Positions 26,018 through 35,257 of a stretch of 60,835 nucleotides of DNA are shown in pieces; position 1 is the stretch's first letter, and every line of letters begins with the position of its first letter. Source of the DNA: Natrialbaceae archaeon Tc-Br11_E2g14 (GTDB lineage Archaea; Halobacteriota; Halobacteria; Halobacteriales; Natrialbaceae); the NCBI GenBank assembly GCA_001564275.1, contig LKND01000005.1:1-60835 (forward strand), read 5' to 3'. The position numbers and the translations under genes are program-made. The notes under the pieces are model-generated. The model did no database searches. It had not been told where the DNA came from and worked only from the letters and a program-made list of their open reading frames with translations.

Positions 26018-26632
26018 ACGCCGTGGAGATCATCACTGTCACAGGATGCGTGCAATGACGTTCAGTGGCTCTGTAGTCGCTGCTGGTGCGTTCAACGGTC
26101 GCTGGTCGGACGATAGCGGGGCGGTCGAATACCCGCTTCGATAGACTCGGCGTCGACGTGGGCCGCGGCGACTTGGTGAACCGCCTCGGGGTCAAGCCCC
26201 GAGGCACTCGTCTTGTTTCCTCTGTAGAGGCTGGCCCCTCGATGGACGGTTACGCGGCGGTAGGGGGACGCTCACGGGCCACAACCACTGGAGCCCGCGA
26301 ACCGTCCCACTCCCGTTGCTCGGACGAGAGACTTCGGCAGTCGGCAGGATGTGATGGTGGGTGTCCCTGACGCATACGACGTCGAACCCAACCGAATCTC
26401 CGAGTATCCAGGATTGCGATCAGGTCCTCAACTGACTGTCTCTGTAGGCTATAGGAACCCTGTGCATTCACGTCTTCGGTCAGTGGACACGACACACGAT
26501 GACTGTCACGGGATCGTCCGCCGACTCGAACTCCGAACTGACTGCCCAGGCGTCGGTCGAACGGCGAAGTCATTTTTCGAGTGTCGCTGCTCGGTTTCGG
26601 GCCGAGGACCACTCCAACAGCCGCTGTGGCAC
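26018..26632. other. Gene-free stretch with partial repeat end and hairpin
   Basis: This interval holds a partial inverted-repeat element end (26044-26075, minus orientation) and a perfect 9-bp hairpin (26183-26191 with 26197-26205, GCCTCGGGG/CCCCGAGGC). Such hairpins are common at ends of haloarchaeal transposons. The minus strand at 26100-26210 reads a short protein-like stretch (LDPEAVHQVAAAHVDAE) that may be a transposase scrap. No intact gene is seen. Confidence 0.4.
26044..26075 (-). repeat. Partial inverted-repeat element end
   Basis: On the minus strand this matches the left end of copy A (AGCCACTGAACGTCATTGCA) almost exactly, then diverges. Only one end remains. With copy A it brackets the UspA gene in inverted orientation. 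Confidence 0.65.
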
Positions 26633-27085
26633 ATGTACGAGACGATCTTGATCCCGACGGATGGCAGCGAGTGCGCAGCTCGCGCGATCGCTCATGGGCT
26701 CGACGTCGCACAGCGGTACGACGCAACCGTCCATGTACTGTCGGTGATCGACACGGCCGAGCTGCTCGAGCTGGGCTACGTCGGTGATCGATCCGACTTT
26801 GAAAGCAGAATCGAGCCACTCGAAGCGCAGGCGAAACGCGCGGTCCGCGAGGTCGATTCGAACCCCCGCCGTGAGGGCCTGGACGTAGTGACCGTCGTTC
26901 GCGAGGGTGCCCCCGTCGAGACGATTGCGAAGTACGTCGATGATACTGACGTCGACCTGATCGTGATGGGGACCCACGGTCGACACGGTGTCGAGCGGTA
27001 TCTCTTGGGGAGCGTCACCGAGCGTGTGCTTCGGACCGTGGACGTTCCGGTGCTGGGAGTCGGGCCATCCGACGGCGAGGGATGA
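26633..27085 (+). CDS. Universal stress protein (single UspA domain)
   Basis: This 150-residue protein begins MYETILIPTDGSE and ends with the ATP-binding pattern IVMGTHGRHGVERYLLGSVTERV (G-2x-G-9x-G-S), so it is of the nucleotide-binding class. The ATG at 26633 matches the domain start; the longer upstream frame has no homology. Its stop lies 33 bases from the tail of a convergent lipid-kinase gene. Confidence 0.92.
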   Translation: MYETILIPTDGSECAARAIAHGLDVAQRYDATVHVLSVIDTAELLELGYVGDRSDFESRIEPLEAQAKRAVREVDSNPRREGLDVVTVVREGAPVETIAKYVDDTDVDLIVMGTHGRHGVERYLLGSVTERVLRTVDVPVLGVGPSDGEG

Positions 27086-27117
27086 CGGAACGGGCCAACG
27101 GCGCTGGGCCAATGCGA

Positions 27118-28047
27118 TCACGTGGTCCGATCGGTCGATCCGGCCAAGACGGAGAGGGCCCGTTTCTCGACGGTGATCTCGATTTGAGCCGTCGACCACG
27201 GCTCGCCGTCGAGGGTCACGGACACGTCTTTGCCTTCGAGCGAGGTGATCGACAGCGACGACGCCTCGAGCCGCTCGATCGGGGTCACCCCATGGTCGAG
27301 CAGGTCGGAAATCGCATCCAGCTCGAGCGCGTCGACCGACAGCGGCTCCGCGACGACCGTCACCTCGAGCAGGCCGTCTGCCACGCTCGGGCGCTCTCGA
27401 GAGCCGCCACCGGGCAACCGAAACGCGTTCCCGACGAGGACGAGGAGGGCTCGTCCGGACCAGCGTTCCAGTGTCGGATCCGTCCCCGGCTCTGCCGGCT
27501 CGATCGTCAGCCTGATCGATGACCCCTCGTACTCGGGGAAAAGCCTGATCGTCGTCACCAGGTACGCGATGACGCCGAGCCGTCGCTTCAATCGACCAGG
27601 GGTGGCTGCATTCGCCTCTGCGGAAAGACCTGCCAGACAGGTGTTCATAAAAGGCCGACCGTCGGCTAACGCGACGTCGATATCCATTTGCTCCCCCCGG
27701 TCCAACACCTCGAATGCGTGATCTATGTCGTCGATACCGAGGTTTTGCGCAACGAAATTGGCGGTGCCCGTGGGGATTATTCCGACCGTGGTTACCTCGA
27801 ACGCGCCGGCGTCGTGGATTCCCCGGACGACCTCGTTGACGGTGCCGTCGCCGCCCGCTACCGCTACCAGTGAAACGCCCTGGGCGACTGCCTCCCGAGC
27901 GAGACGCCTCGCGTCCCCTCCCGTCCCCGTCTCTCGAACGTCGATCCCCCGCTCGGCTGCGCGGACCCGAATGGCTGGAGCGTGATCGCCCGACCCGCTC
28001 TCTGGATTGAGGACGAGCACACGATCGCCTCGGATTGAGTTTGTCAT
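27118..28047 (-). CDS. Diacylglycerol/lipid kinase family protein
   Basis: This 309-residue protein has the DAGK catalytic fold. The start is RVLVLNPESGSGDH, the phosphate-binding motif is VAGGDGTVNEVV, then GIIPTGTANFVAQNLGI, and the C-terminal domain reads DVSVTLDGEPW. It would phosphorylate a lipid or sphingoid-like acceptor at the membrane face. In archaea the acceptor is likely an isoprenoid lipid, but this is not known. The ATG at 28047 (MTNSIRGDR) fits the family better than the longer frame. Confidence 0.9.
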   Translation of the reverse strand: MTNSIRGDRVLVLNPESGSGDHAPAIRVRAAERGIDVRETGTGGDARRLAREAVAQGVSLVAVAGGDGTVNEVVRGIHDAGAFEVTTVGIIPTGTANFVAQNLGIDDIDHAFEVLDRGEQMDIDVALADGRPFMNTCLAGLSAEANAATPGRLKRRLGVIAYLVTTIRLFPEYEGSSIRLTIEPAEPGTDPTLERWSGRALLVLVGNAFRLPGGGSRERPSVADGLLEVTVVAEPLSVDALELDAISDLLDHGVTPIERLEASSLSITSLEGKDVSVTLDGEPWSTAQIEITVEKRALSVLAGSTDRTT

Positions 28048-28330
28048 CGGCACTTGCTCCGACCGGTCCGTCGGCACCGTATCAATCCCGTCGTGCATAC
28101 CTGCCGTTCGACGCGGACAACGAAAGGGATCCGGCATTCATTTTCGGTCGGTTCGTTGTCCTCGGCGCGCGTCGTTCGATTCCTCACCGCATTATTCGGA
28201 CCCCATCGACGTCGCGGGAACCGGATCGGCCAGGATCTGTCTCCATCGCGTTTGCCTGTCACTCCTTCTGATCGGTCTCGATCAGTATCGGCCACGTAGT
28301 GCGAACCGGTTCCTCATTGCAGCCGGCCCA

Positions 28331-28450
28331 TACAGTAACAACTGGGCGATGCACACTCTCACAGCGAGTCGGCTCAGAAACGGCCCTCACCGGTTCTGAG
28401 CCACGGTGTCGTGAGGAGGTGTCAACGATGATTTTTAGTGGCTACTGTAG
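28331..28450 (-). repeat. Inverted-repeat element, copy B (120 bp)
   Basis: Read on the minus strand it starts CTACAGTAGCCACT and ends GTTACTGTA. The inner region matches copy A (CACGACACCGTGGCTCAGA, GCCGACTCGCTGTGAG). It is more diverged at the ends than the other copies. It abuts a truncated coding fragment on its right. Confidence 0.7.
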
Positions 28451-28674
28451 GAACGACTGTGGACCCTCTCGATTGCACGTCAGCGTGGATCATCTCGTCG
28501 CCTCGATTGCTATCGTTCACCGCTCTGGAGAGCTTATATCGAATTCGTTCCACGCCCGGTCGAAGCCGGTACAACTGTCGGTCGCGATCGGATAAGCGTT
28601 CGACGAAGCCGCCTACCGGAACAGCTCCGTCCCTTGGGTCCGGGCCATCGGTCCCATATCGGAAAGCTCATTGC
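28451..28674 (-). pseudogene. Coding fragment cut by repeat element B
   Basis: One minus-strand frame between 28674 and 28450 reads like real haloarchaeal protein (VGGFVERLSDRDRQLYRL, then a charged helix ERIRYKLSRAVND). It has no start codon and runs straight into the repeat element, where it stops. I read it as the surviving part of a gene interrupted by the element; the family is not recognised. The rest of 28451-28906 holds nothing I can identify. Confidence 0.35.
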
Positions 28675-28906
28675 GCCCATCGGTACGGACTAACCGATCG
28701 CTCCGAGCTCGAGTTCGGATTCGGCATCGTCGGCTATCAGCTCCTTGTGGACGGTCGACTGGGATCGGTCCGGGGACGAGAACGACCGATCCGGTGCCCT
28801 CAGCCGTTCTCGCGATCCAACGAGTCGGTCAATCAGCTCGCACCGCGCGGTCCGGTGACTCCCTTTTCGTAGACCTCAATCCTGTCGGCCCGTCTCGCGG
28901 GGACCG

Positions 28907-29671
28907 TCACTGGAACATTCCGGACGTCGGCGTCCGCTGGCTCGGATCCTCTCCCGCCTCTGTCATCTGCTGATATTGCTCGGCGACCTGTTGCATCCGC
29001 CGCTGGATCTCGTCGGCCTGCTCGTCGAGTGCCGTCGTATCGATGTCGAACTCGACGAGCGGTTCGAGCGCCGTCTCGATAACCCCCTTTGCGGCCTGCG
29101 GGTCGGGGAGGAACGGGTGGGAGCGGACGGTCAGCAGTGCAGCCGATACGTTGGCGCGATAACACTCTCGGACGAGTGAGCCGGTGACGCCGCCGACGAG
29201 GCCCGGTTCCTCCGGGACAGGGACGCCGGCTTCGAGGAGATCGGCTTTGACCGCATCGGTCGTTGCGACGCCGGTCACCTCGCCGATCTGGTCTTCCGAC
29301 TCGGCCGGCGCTCCCGCGAGAAAGATCGCCCGGCCGAACTCGTCAGCGAGGTCGTTGAGGACGCATCGGGCCAGCGGCTCGAACGATGGCTGCGGAAGTG
29401 CGAGGTCGCTCTCGAGGGTCATCACCGCCGGCTCCGTGCCGGCGTAGACGCGGACGAGATCCTGGACGAGGCCGTTTTCGAACGTGACGACGGGTGGAAA
29501 CTCGTCAGCGGCGATGTTACCGCAGTGAGTGAGCCCGAGCTGTTCGGAGATCTGGTCGACGGCGATCGAGGCGACGAGTCCATGACCGGGGAGTCCCTCG
29601 ATTAGGGTCGGCGGCTTCGACGGGAGGCTCGATACCTGTTCGAACGACGCGGGTGGACTTCGGTCGGACAT
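28907..29671 (-). CDS. PAC2-family protein (proteasome assembly chaperone-like)
   Basis: This 254-residue protein has the PAC2 opening PPTLIEGLPGHGLVASIAV, the core GNIAADEFPPVVTF and the conserved GVTGSLVRECYR region near residue 165. A long C-terminal helix follows (DEQADEIQRRMQQVAEQYQQM). Archaeal PAC2 proteins are related to proteasome assembly chaperones. It shares a divergent promoter region with a methyltransferase; AT-rich GGGATATAGG lies near 29693-29702. Confidence 0.92.
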   Translation of the reverse strand: MSDRSPPASFEQVSSLPSKPPTLIEGLPGHGLVASIAVDQISEQLGLTHCGNIAADEFPPVVTFENGLVQDLVRVYAGTEPAVMTLESDLALPQPSFEPLARCVLNDLADEFGRAIFLAGAPAESEDQIGEVTGVATTDAVKADLLEAGVPVPEEPGLVGGVTGSLVRECYRANVSAALLTVRSHPFLPDPQAAKGVIETALEPLVEFDIDTTALDEQADEIQRRMQQVAEQYQQMTEAGEDPSQRTPTSGMFQ

Positions 29672-29792
29672 GCACGCCTCCTACGATGCCCGGCGGGATA
29701 TAGGGGCCATCTATCGCCGAGCCCAGACCATCGGCGCCAGGACGCCGATGCCTGGAGACATTCATGTCGCTTCCGACCGAAGCGTCGGATCG

Positions 29793-30461
29793 ATGCTACC
29801 CGTCGACCCGGAGGCGACCGAGCACATTCCCCCTGGGGCCGCCAGCACGTACGCCAAACTGGCCGCGGTGTACGGGCGAGCCTACTACCAGTCCGTCGCC
29901 GACGAGGTGGCGCCGCTGGTCCGACCCGGCGACCGCGCGCTCGACGTCGGTACCGGGCCCGGACAGCTCCCGGCGACGCTCGCCCAGCGTACCGAGGACG
30001 TCCGGATCCACGCGTTCGACGTTACCCGTGAACTCCTCGAGCACGGCCGCCAAAAGGCTGCGAACCGGGGCGTCGACCGACGCATCTCGTTTTTTGCGGC
30101 CGACTGCTACACCGTTCCGATCCGAGACCGGCGTTACGCGCTCGTCGTGGCGACGGGCGTCCTCCACGCACTCGAGGAACCCGCGCAGGCGCTGGCCGAG
30201 TTCCACCGGGTGCTCGAGCCCGGCGGGACGGCGTGGATCTCCGACCCCGCGATCCTGGACGTGCCCGAGGACCCGGACATCGAGCTCACGGCCCACGAGC
30301 GGGAGGTCTTCGAGGCCTACGGCGTCAGGTCGGAGGACGAACGGCGGCCGCTCCCGACCGTCGAGGCGACGCGACTGGCGGCCGAGTCCCCGTTCGACGA
30401 CGCGACGGTCGAGGTTGGCAAACCTGGGGACGTGCGATTGACACTTTCGCGCCACGAGTGA
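29793..30461 (+). CDS. Class I SAM-dependent methyltransferase
   Basis: From the ATG at 29793 this is a 222-residue Rossmann methyltransferase. It has SAM motif I ALDVGTGPGQLPATLA, an acidic loop (IHAFDVTRELLEHGRQ) and motif IV-V (VVATGVLHALEEPAQALAEFHRVLEPGG). In-frame ATGs at 29748 and 29670 are possible, but the upstream part has no domain content. The substrate is unknown. It may be co-regulated with the divergent PAC2 gene. Confidence 0.85.
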   Translation: MLPVDPEATEHIPPGAASTYAKLAAVYGRAYYQSVADEVAPLVRPGDRALDVGTGPGQLPATLAQRTEDVRIHAFDVTRELLEHGRQKAANRGVDRRISFFAADCYTVPIRDRRYALVVATGVLHALEEPAQALAEFHRVLEPGGTAWISDPAILDVPEDPDIELTAHEREVFEAYGVRSEDERRPLPTVEATRLAAESPFDDATVEVGKPGDVRLTLSRHE

Positions 30462-30514
30462 GCCGCACCCGGCATCTATGTTTAAACAGCGATAGTTCGG
30501 GCAGGCCGTCCGGT

Positions 30515-33340
30515 TCAGTACCGCTCGAAGTGCCGATCCTGTACCTTCACGAAGATCGCCATCAGTAGGCCGAACACGAGCGCTGCGATCGCAATCTGGA
30601 CCCAGTGGACGACTCCGAGGGGCTCGACGTCGAACAGGAGCTGACCGGTCGGAGTGTACAGGACCAGCAACTGGAGCGTGACCGCGACACCGACCGCGAT
30701 GACGAGCCACGTGTTCGAAAAGAGGCCGAGGCCGTACCGGAAACGGATCGCCTGGATGCGCACGATTTCGAAGACGACGAAGCCGGTGAACACCATCGTC
30801 TGGGCGAGGTCGCGGCCCACGTCGTAGTCAGGGCTCCAGCCGAATAGGGTGTCCGTGACGTCGTATCCCGGGATCACCTCGCCGTAAAAGTTGAGGGTAA
30901 AAAGCGGGAGCAGACAGACCGTCATGAAGGCCGCAATGCCAATGATCGAGGTGACGATCCGCGTCGTGATGACTCCCTCGCTGGGCGGGCGCGGGTCGCG
31001 CTCCATGATATCCTCGGCGGCCGGGTCGACCCCCATCGTGAGTGCCGGGATCCCGTCGGTGACGACGTTGATCCAGAGGACCTGAATCGGTGTGATGACG
31101 AGGCCGAGTCCGGCGAGCGTTCCCGTGAAGATCATCGTCACTTCGCCGCCGTTGCCCGACAGGAGGTAGTTGACGAACTTTCGCACGTTGTCGAAGATGC
31201 GCCGACCACCCTCGACCGCGTCCCGGATCGTCGCGAAGTTGTCGTCCAGCAGGACGATGTCCGAGGCCTGTTCGGTGACGTCGGTACCCCGAATGCCCAT
31301 CGCCACCCCGACGTCGGCGTTCTTGACCGCTGGCGCGTCATTGACGCCGTCACCGGTCATCGCGACGGTGTGGCCCTTGCCCTGAAGCGTCTGTAGGATA
31401 CGGGTCTTGTGCTCCGGGGACGTCCGGGCGAAGATGTCGACGTCGTCGACCACCTCTCGCAACTCGTCGTCGCTCATCTCCTCGAGTTCGGGGCCGGTGA
31501 TCACGCGCGTCGATCGGAGGCCGACCTCCTCGCCGACGGCGCGAGCGGTGACGGCGTTGTCGCCGGTGATCATCACGACGTTGATCCCGGCGTCGAGACA
31601 GCCGGCGATGGCACCGGGAACCTCCGGACGCGGCGGGTCGAGCATCCCCTGGAGGCCCAGAAACACCATCTCGCGCTCTACGTCCTCGTCGGTCGATTCG
31701 ACCTGCTCCTCGGGGACGTCCGGCCGATAGGCGAACCCCATCACCCGCAGGGCGTCCTCGGCGAACGACTCGTTGCGCGCATCGATCTCGGCACGGCGCT
31801 CGTCGGTCAGCTCGGTGACCTCGCCGTCGACGAGTTCACGGTCACAGCGCTCCAGGACGGTCTCCGGGGCGCCCTTCATGTAGGCGATGGCGTCGCCGTC
31901 TGGCGTCCGGTGGACGGTCGTCATCCGCTTACGCGCGGAGGTGAAGTCGACCTCGCCGAGGCGGGGGTACGTCTCGTCCAGCTCGTCGTGGTCGAAGCCG
32001 GCCTTCTGTGCGGCGACGAAGAGGGCGATCTCCGTCGGGTCGCCGAGATAGATCCGCTCACGTTTGCCATTTTTGCCCGCTTCACCATCGCCGTGGCCGC
32101 TCTCATCTACATCGCGGTCCCGGGTTCCCAGGTCGACGTTGTTACACAGCATGCCACAGCGGAGTATCTCGGCAACCCGTTCGTCCTCGACAGGTTCGTC
32201 GTCGCGAAGGAACTCGCCGTCGGTGTCGTACCCGGTTCCAGTGACGTCGTAGACCGCCCGATTGGCGAGAATCCGCTGGACGGTCATCTCCTCCTCGGTG
32301 AGGGTCCCGGTCTTGTCCGTGCAGACGACGTCGACCGAGCCCAGCGCCTCGACGATGGGGAGTCGGCGGACGAGCGCTTGCTGGTCGGCCATCCGCCTCG
32401 CCCCGAGTGCGAGCGAGAGGGTGACGACCGCCGGAAGCCCCTCGGGAACCGCGGAGACGGCGATGCCGACGGCCGTCAAGAACACCTGCAGCGGCGGTGT
32501 GTCGCCAATCACCAGTTCGGTGATGGCGATGATCGAGACGATGACGATCACACCCAGGGCGATGAGTTTGCCCAGGCGGTCCATCTCGGTCTGGAATGGG
32601 GTGTCTCGCTCCTCGGCCTCCCCGAGAGCCGTCGCGATCTGTCCAATCTCGGTCTCGGGGCCCGTTTCGACGACGACGGCGGTGGCCGAGCCGCGCTCGA
32701 CGATCGTGTCCTTGAACAGCATGTTCTCGCGGTCGGCCAGCGCGGCGGCCTCGTCGACCTGGCCGGCCGCCTTCGAGACGGCGACGCTCTCTCCCGTCAG
32801 CGCGGCCTCGTCCACGCTCAGGTTCGACTCCTCGACGATGCGGGCGTCAGCAGGGACGATATCCCCCGATTCGATAAAGATGATATCGCCGGGAACAACG
32901 CTTCTCGCGTCTATCTCTGTCTTCTCACCACCGCGCCTGACGAGCGCGTCCGTCGTGGACATTTCCTGTAAGGCCTGGATGCTCTGTTCGGCCCGGTAGT
33001 CCTGTAGAAAGCCGAAGACGGTGATGAACACGACCACACCGGCGATGACGCCGGCGTCGATTGTGTGGCCCACGAACGCCATCACCGCTGCAGCGACGAT
33101 CAGCACCCAGATGAGCGCCGGTTTGTACTGCTCGATGAAGATCGAAAGCGGAGAAATGCCCTCTTCGGCCTCGATATCGTTCGGCCCCTCGCGCTCGAGT
33201 CGATCCCGCGCCGCTGCTGGTTTGAGGCCCTGTTCTGTCGTCTCGAGCGCCTCGTAGACCGATTCCAGGGGTAGAGAGTGCCAGTCGGGCTCCGATTCGG
33301 ACTCGGCGGCTATCTCCGCGTATTCCTCTGTACGTGCCAC
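30515..33340 (-). CDS. P-type cation (Ca2+-type, P2A) ATPase
   Basis: This 941-residue pump has the N-terminal cation-ATPase domain ([19 protein letters not shown]), the actuator motif TGESVAV, the phosphorylated Asp342 in CTDKTGTLT, the nucleotide domain KGAPE, and the hinge [10 protein letters not shown]. About ten membrane segments are visible. M4 carries VPEGLPAVV, the PEGL pattern of Ca2+/Mn2+ pumps of the PMR1/SERCA type. It would export a divalent cation. It lies alone on the minus strand. Confidence 0.93.
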   Translation of the reverse strand: MARTEEYAEIAAESESEPDWHSLPLESVYEALETTEQGLKPAAARDRLEREGPNDIEAEEGISPLSIFIEQYKPALIWVLIVAAAVMAFVGHTIDAGVIAGVVVFITVFGFLQDYRAEQSIQALQEMSTTDALVRRGGEKTEIDARSVVPGDIIFIESGDIVPADARIVEESNLSVDEAALTGESVAVSKAAGQVDEAAALADRENMLFKDTIVERGSATAVVVETGPETEIGQIATALGEAEERDTPFQTEMDRLGKLIALGVIVIVSIIAITELVIGDTPPLQVFLTAVGIAVSAVPEGLPAVVTLSLALGARRMADQQALVRRLPIVEALGSVDVVCTDKTGTLTEEEMTVQRILANRAVYDVTGTGYDTDGEFLRDDEPVEDERVAEILRCGMLCNNVDLGTRDRDVDESGHGDGEAGKNGKRERIYLGDPTEIALFVAAQKAGFDHDELDETYPRLGEVDFTSARKRMTTVHRTPDGDAIAYMKGAPETVLERCDRELVDGEVTELTDERRAEIDARNESFAEDALRVMGFAYRPDVPEEQVESTDEDVEREMVFLGLQGMLDPPRPEVPGAIAGCLDAGINVVMITGDNAVTARAVGEEVGLRSTRVITGPELEEMSDDELREVVDDVDIFARTSPEHKTRILQTLQGKGHTVAMTGDGVNDAPAVKNADVGVAMGIRGTDVTEQASDIVLLDDNFATIRDAVEGGRRIFDNVRKFVNYLLSGNGGEVTMIFTGTLAGLGLVITPIQVLWINVVTDGIPALTMGVDPAAEDIMERDPRPPSEGVITTRIVTSIIGIAAFMTVCLLPLFTLNFYGEVIPGYDVTDTLFGWSPDYDVGRDLAQTMVFTGFVVFEIVRIQAIRFRYGLGLFSNTWLVIAVGVAVTLQLLVLYTPTGQLLFDVEPLGVVHWVQIAIAALVFGLLMAIFVKVQDRHFERY

Positions 33341-33429
33341 GTGTGTTTCGTTGGTGACGGGAGCGATGGTATTCGTGCGCGATCCTCAGGGGATGGAGAC
33401 CGCCGCCACTGGGGCGACCGGACGCCTCC

Positions 33430-33796
33430 ATCGACGTGGTCGTGACGAAATGGGACGCAACCGGCGCACCCGTCGTCTCCGAAGGGGGTGGCCGGGATCC
33501 AGACGTCGACCCCTTTGCCGTCGATCCCCTCGTGAGTGCTTACCCCGTGCTCGAGGACGCCAAAGGACTCGAGTGTCGAGGCTGTGCCGATGGGAGACCA
33601 GCCGTGGTGTTCGGTGACCTCGACATCGTCGTGTCCCCTCTCGGTGTCCGCGCCAGCGCGGTCGATGGGTCACCTCCGCACGCGGTCTGACCTCCTCCAC
33701 CAGCGCCAACCAGCGACTCGACTGACCACTGCCGGTGATGGGACCCGGCGCGTCGAGGTTGTTGTACTCGTTGACGCCGGCGATGTGAACGGGCAT
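33430..33796 (-). pseudogene. Unrecognised gene, apparently frameshifted
   Basis: A TATA-like GGATTAAGGAAAC lies about 30 bases before an ATG at 33796. That ATG opens a plausible N-terminus (MPVHIAGVNEYNNLD, then ITGSGQSSRWLALVEEV). After about 45 codons the acidic, protein-like sequence continues in another frame (DDVEVTEHHGWSPIG, then FGVLEHGVSTHEG and DVWIPATPFGDDG). One frameshift near 33650 would join them. I do not recognise the family. Open plus-strand frames here are probably antisense shadows. Confidence 0.3.
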
Positions 33797-34143
33797 AGAA
33801 ACCCCGTACCACGACCGTTTCCTTAATCCCCCCACAGATCCGCTGGGCAGTAAAATCACCGTGACAGGGTTATTGTAGCCACTGGATCTCGATACTTGCG
33901 CCCTCGATGTCCCACGTCCAATTCGGCTTACAATCTCTCTTCCCCAGTGATGACACCTACGGGCATAACATTCAACGGAGAAAGTTGCAATACGCCGTAG
34001 CAAGGCTGCCGGTCCCGAGCCAGCTCGCTGTACGGGTTGTATCTCGGCGATCCGGAACGGAGTAACGAGTCAGCCGCGAGCGCCCGACACGGGATCGGCG
34101 CTCGGCGGGATTTGACCACAACGATCCCTCTCCGTTAGGATCC
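33797..34143. other. Spacer with a short repeat-element match
   Basis: No gene is visible. ATTGTAGCCACTG (33873-33885) matches the left end of the inverted-repeat element found nearby and may be a decayed copy. The remaining sequence is unassigned. Confidence 0.4.
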
Positions 34144-34231
34144 TATAGTAGCCACTGAACGTCATCGCACACACCCTCACGAGACCATGGCTCACTGTGA
34201 GGGTGTGTAAATCGTTTCAATTGTTACTATA
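34144..34231 (+). repeat. Inverted-repeat element, copy C (88 bp)
   Basis: This is the shortest and cleanest copy. It starts TATAGTAGCCACTGAACG and ends TTGTTACTATA, with an inner CACACCCTCAC...GTGAGGGTGTG stem enclosing only about 15 bases. Compared with copy A it lacks about 33 internal bases, so the ends define the family and the centre varies. It lies 123 bases before a methyltransferase gene. Confidence 0.78.
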
Positions 34232-34353
34232 GCGATTCACATCCGATCCGACACGTTGGTCGTCCTGGAACAGTCCCGTGGACCCCTTTGGTGACCCAGC
34301 GGACACCCTGCGCAAAACAAATACTCATAGGATATCCGTGCAAAGAGCCCGAT

Positions 34354-34962
34354 ATGACCTCGTGGGACGAGCGCTTCCGGAAGGGCGAGTATCCGCTTGA
34401 CCCGGATCCGGCGCCGATATTGCAACGATACGTCGATGTCTTTCCCGACGGCCGAGCACTGGACATCGCGACTGGAACCGGGAGAAACGCCGTGTTTCTG
34501 GCAGCACAGGGATACACGGTCGATGCACTCGATACGTCACGGGAGGGGTTAACTATCGCCCGGGAAAACGCGGCGAAACGGGGGATAGAAGATCGGTGTT
34601 CGTGGATCCACGCTGATGCCTTCGAGTACTCCTATCCCGAGGCGGCGTACGACGTGATCACGATCCAGTCGTTTCAGGTCATAGAGCGCCTCACCGATAT
34701 CAAGGCGGCCCTCGCCCCGGGGGGCGTTCTCTACTACAAGGCTCACCTTCGGGCGAGCGAACCGCTCGATTATGGCCCGTCGGACCGCCATCGACTCGGG
34801 GCAAACGAACTCCTTCGTGCCTGCCTCGATTTGAACGTCCTGCACTACCGGGAGTACACGACCGGCGAGTCGGACCACCGAGGAGCGTATGCGCAAGTGA
34901 TCGCACGGAAATCGACTGGCCATACCCAATCGCTCCCTCACTCGCAAATTTTCGGGGAGTAG
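34354..34962 (+). CDS. Class I SAM-dependent methyltransferase (TehB-like)
   Basis: This 202-residue protein begins MTSWDERFRKGEYPLDPDP, a start seen in TehB-like methyltransferases. SAM motif I is ALDIATGTGRNAVFLAAQG, with the acidic-loop residue in DALDTSREGL. The ATG at 34354 is where the homology begins. TehB relatives methylate chalcogen oxyanions or thiol-like small molecules, but the real substrate here is unknown. It precedes the hydrogenase operon by about 300 bases. Confidence 0.85.
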   Translation: MTSWDERFRKGEYPLDPDPAPILQRYVDVFPDGRALDIATGTGRNAVFLAAQGYTVDALDTSREGLTIARENAAKRGIEDRCSWIHADAFEYSYPEAAYDVITIQSFQVIERLTDIKAALAPGGVLYYKAHLRASEPLDYGPSDRHRLGANELLRACLDLNVLHYREYTTGESDHRGAYAQVIARKSTGHTQSLPHSQIFGE

Positions 34963-35257
34963 GAGGCCAGGTTTCTGTATACGATTCGCTGGTCACCCGT
35001 GGTCGCCCATGTACGTCCGTTTGACCTGATCGCTACATCTGTCGGTAATTAGATTATAAAACCAAAAGGAATCCAGAGATACCGATACCTGATTATTAAT
35101 TGTAGTAGTAACCGGCGAAGGCGACAGCTACCGACGCTGTGTCGAACGTGGGGGTGTTTCACCGGGTGTCGGGTCTATGGGCAACTGGTGTCATCTCCGA
35201 AGAGCGAAACGAGCACTCGTAGAGAAAGGCCATATTCACGATCCATGCCAATAACCA
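34963..35257. promoter_or_regulatory. Promoter region of the hydrogenase operon
   Basis: This AT-rich spacer holds two TATA candidates. One is a strong TTATAAAAC at 35054-35062. The other, CATATTC at about 35231-35237, lies close to the ATG at 35258 and would fit a leaderless start. A further AT-rich patch (GATTATTAATTG) lies at 35091-35102. No gene is visible. Confidence 0.5.

Noticed and set aside
30605-32999. Long plus-strand frames opposite the P-type ATPase
   Set aside because: They are antisense frames of a GC-rich gene. The minus strand has the full ATPase with DKTGT and GDGVND.
25035-34231. The repeated CACACCCTCAC-containing units considered as a CRISPR array
   Set aside because: The units are kilobases apart, occur in both orientations, have terminal inverted repeats and no regular spacers, and no cas gene is present.
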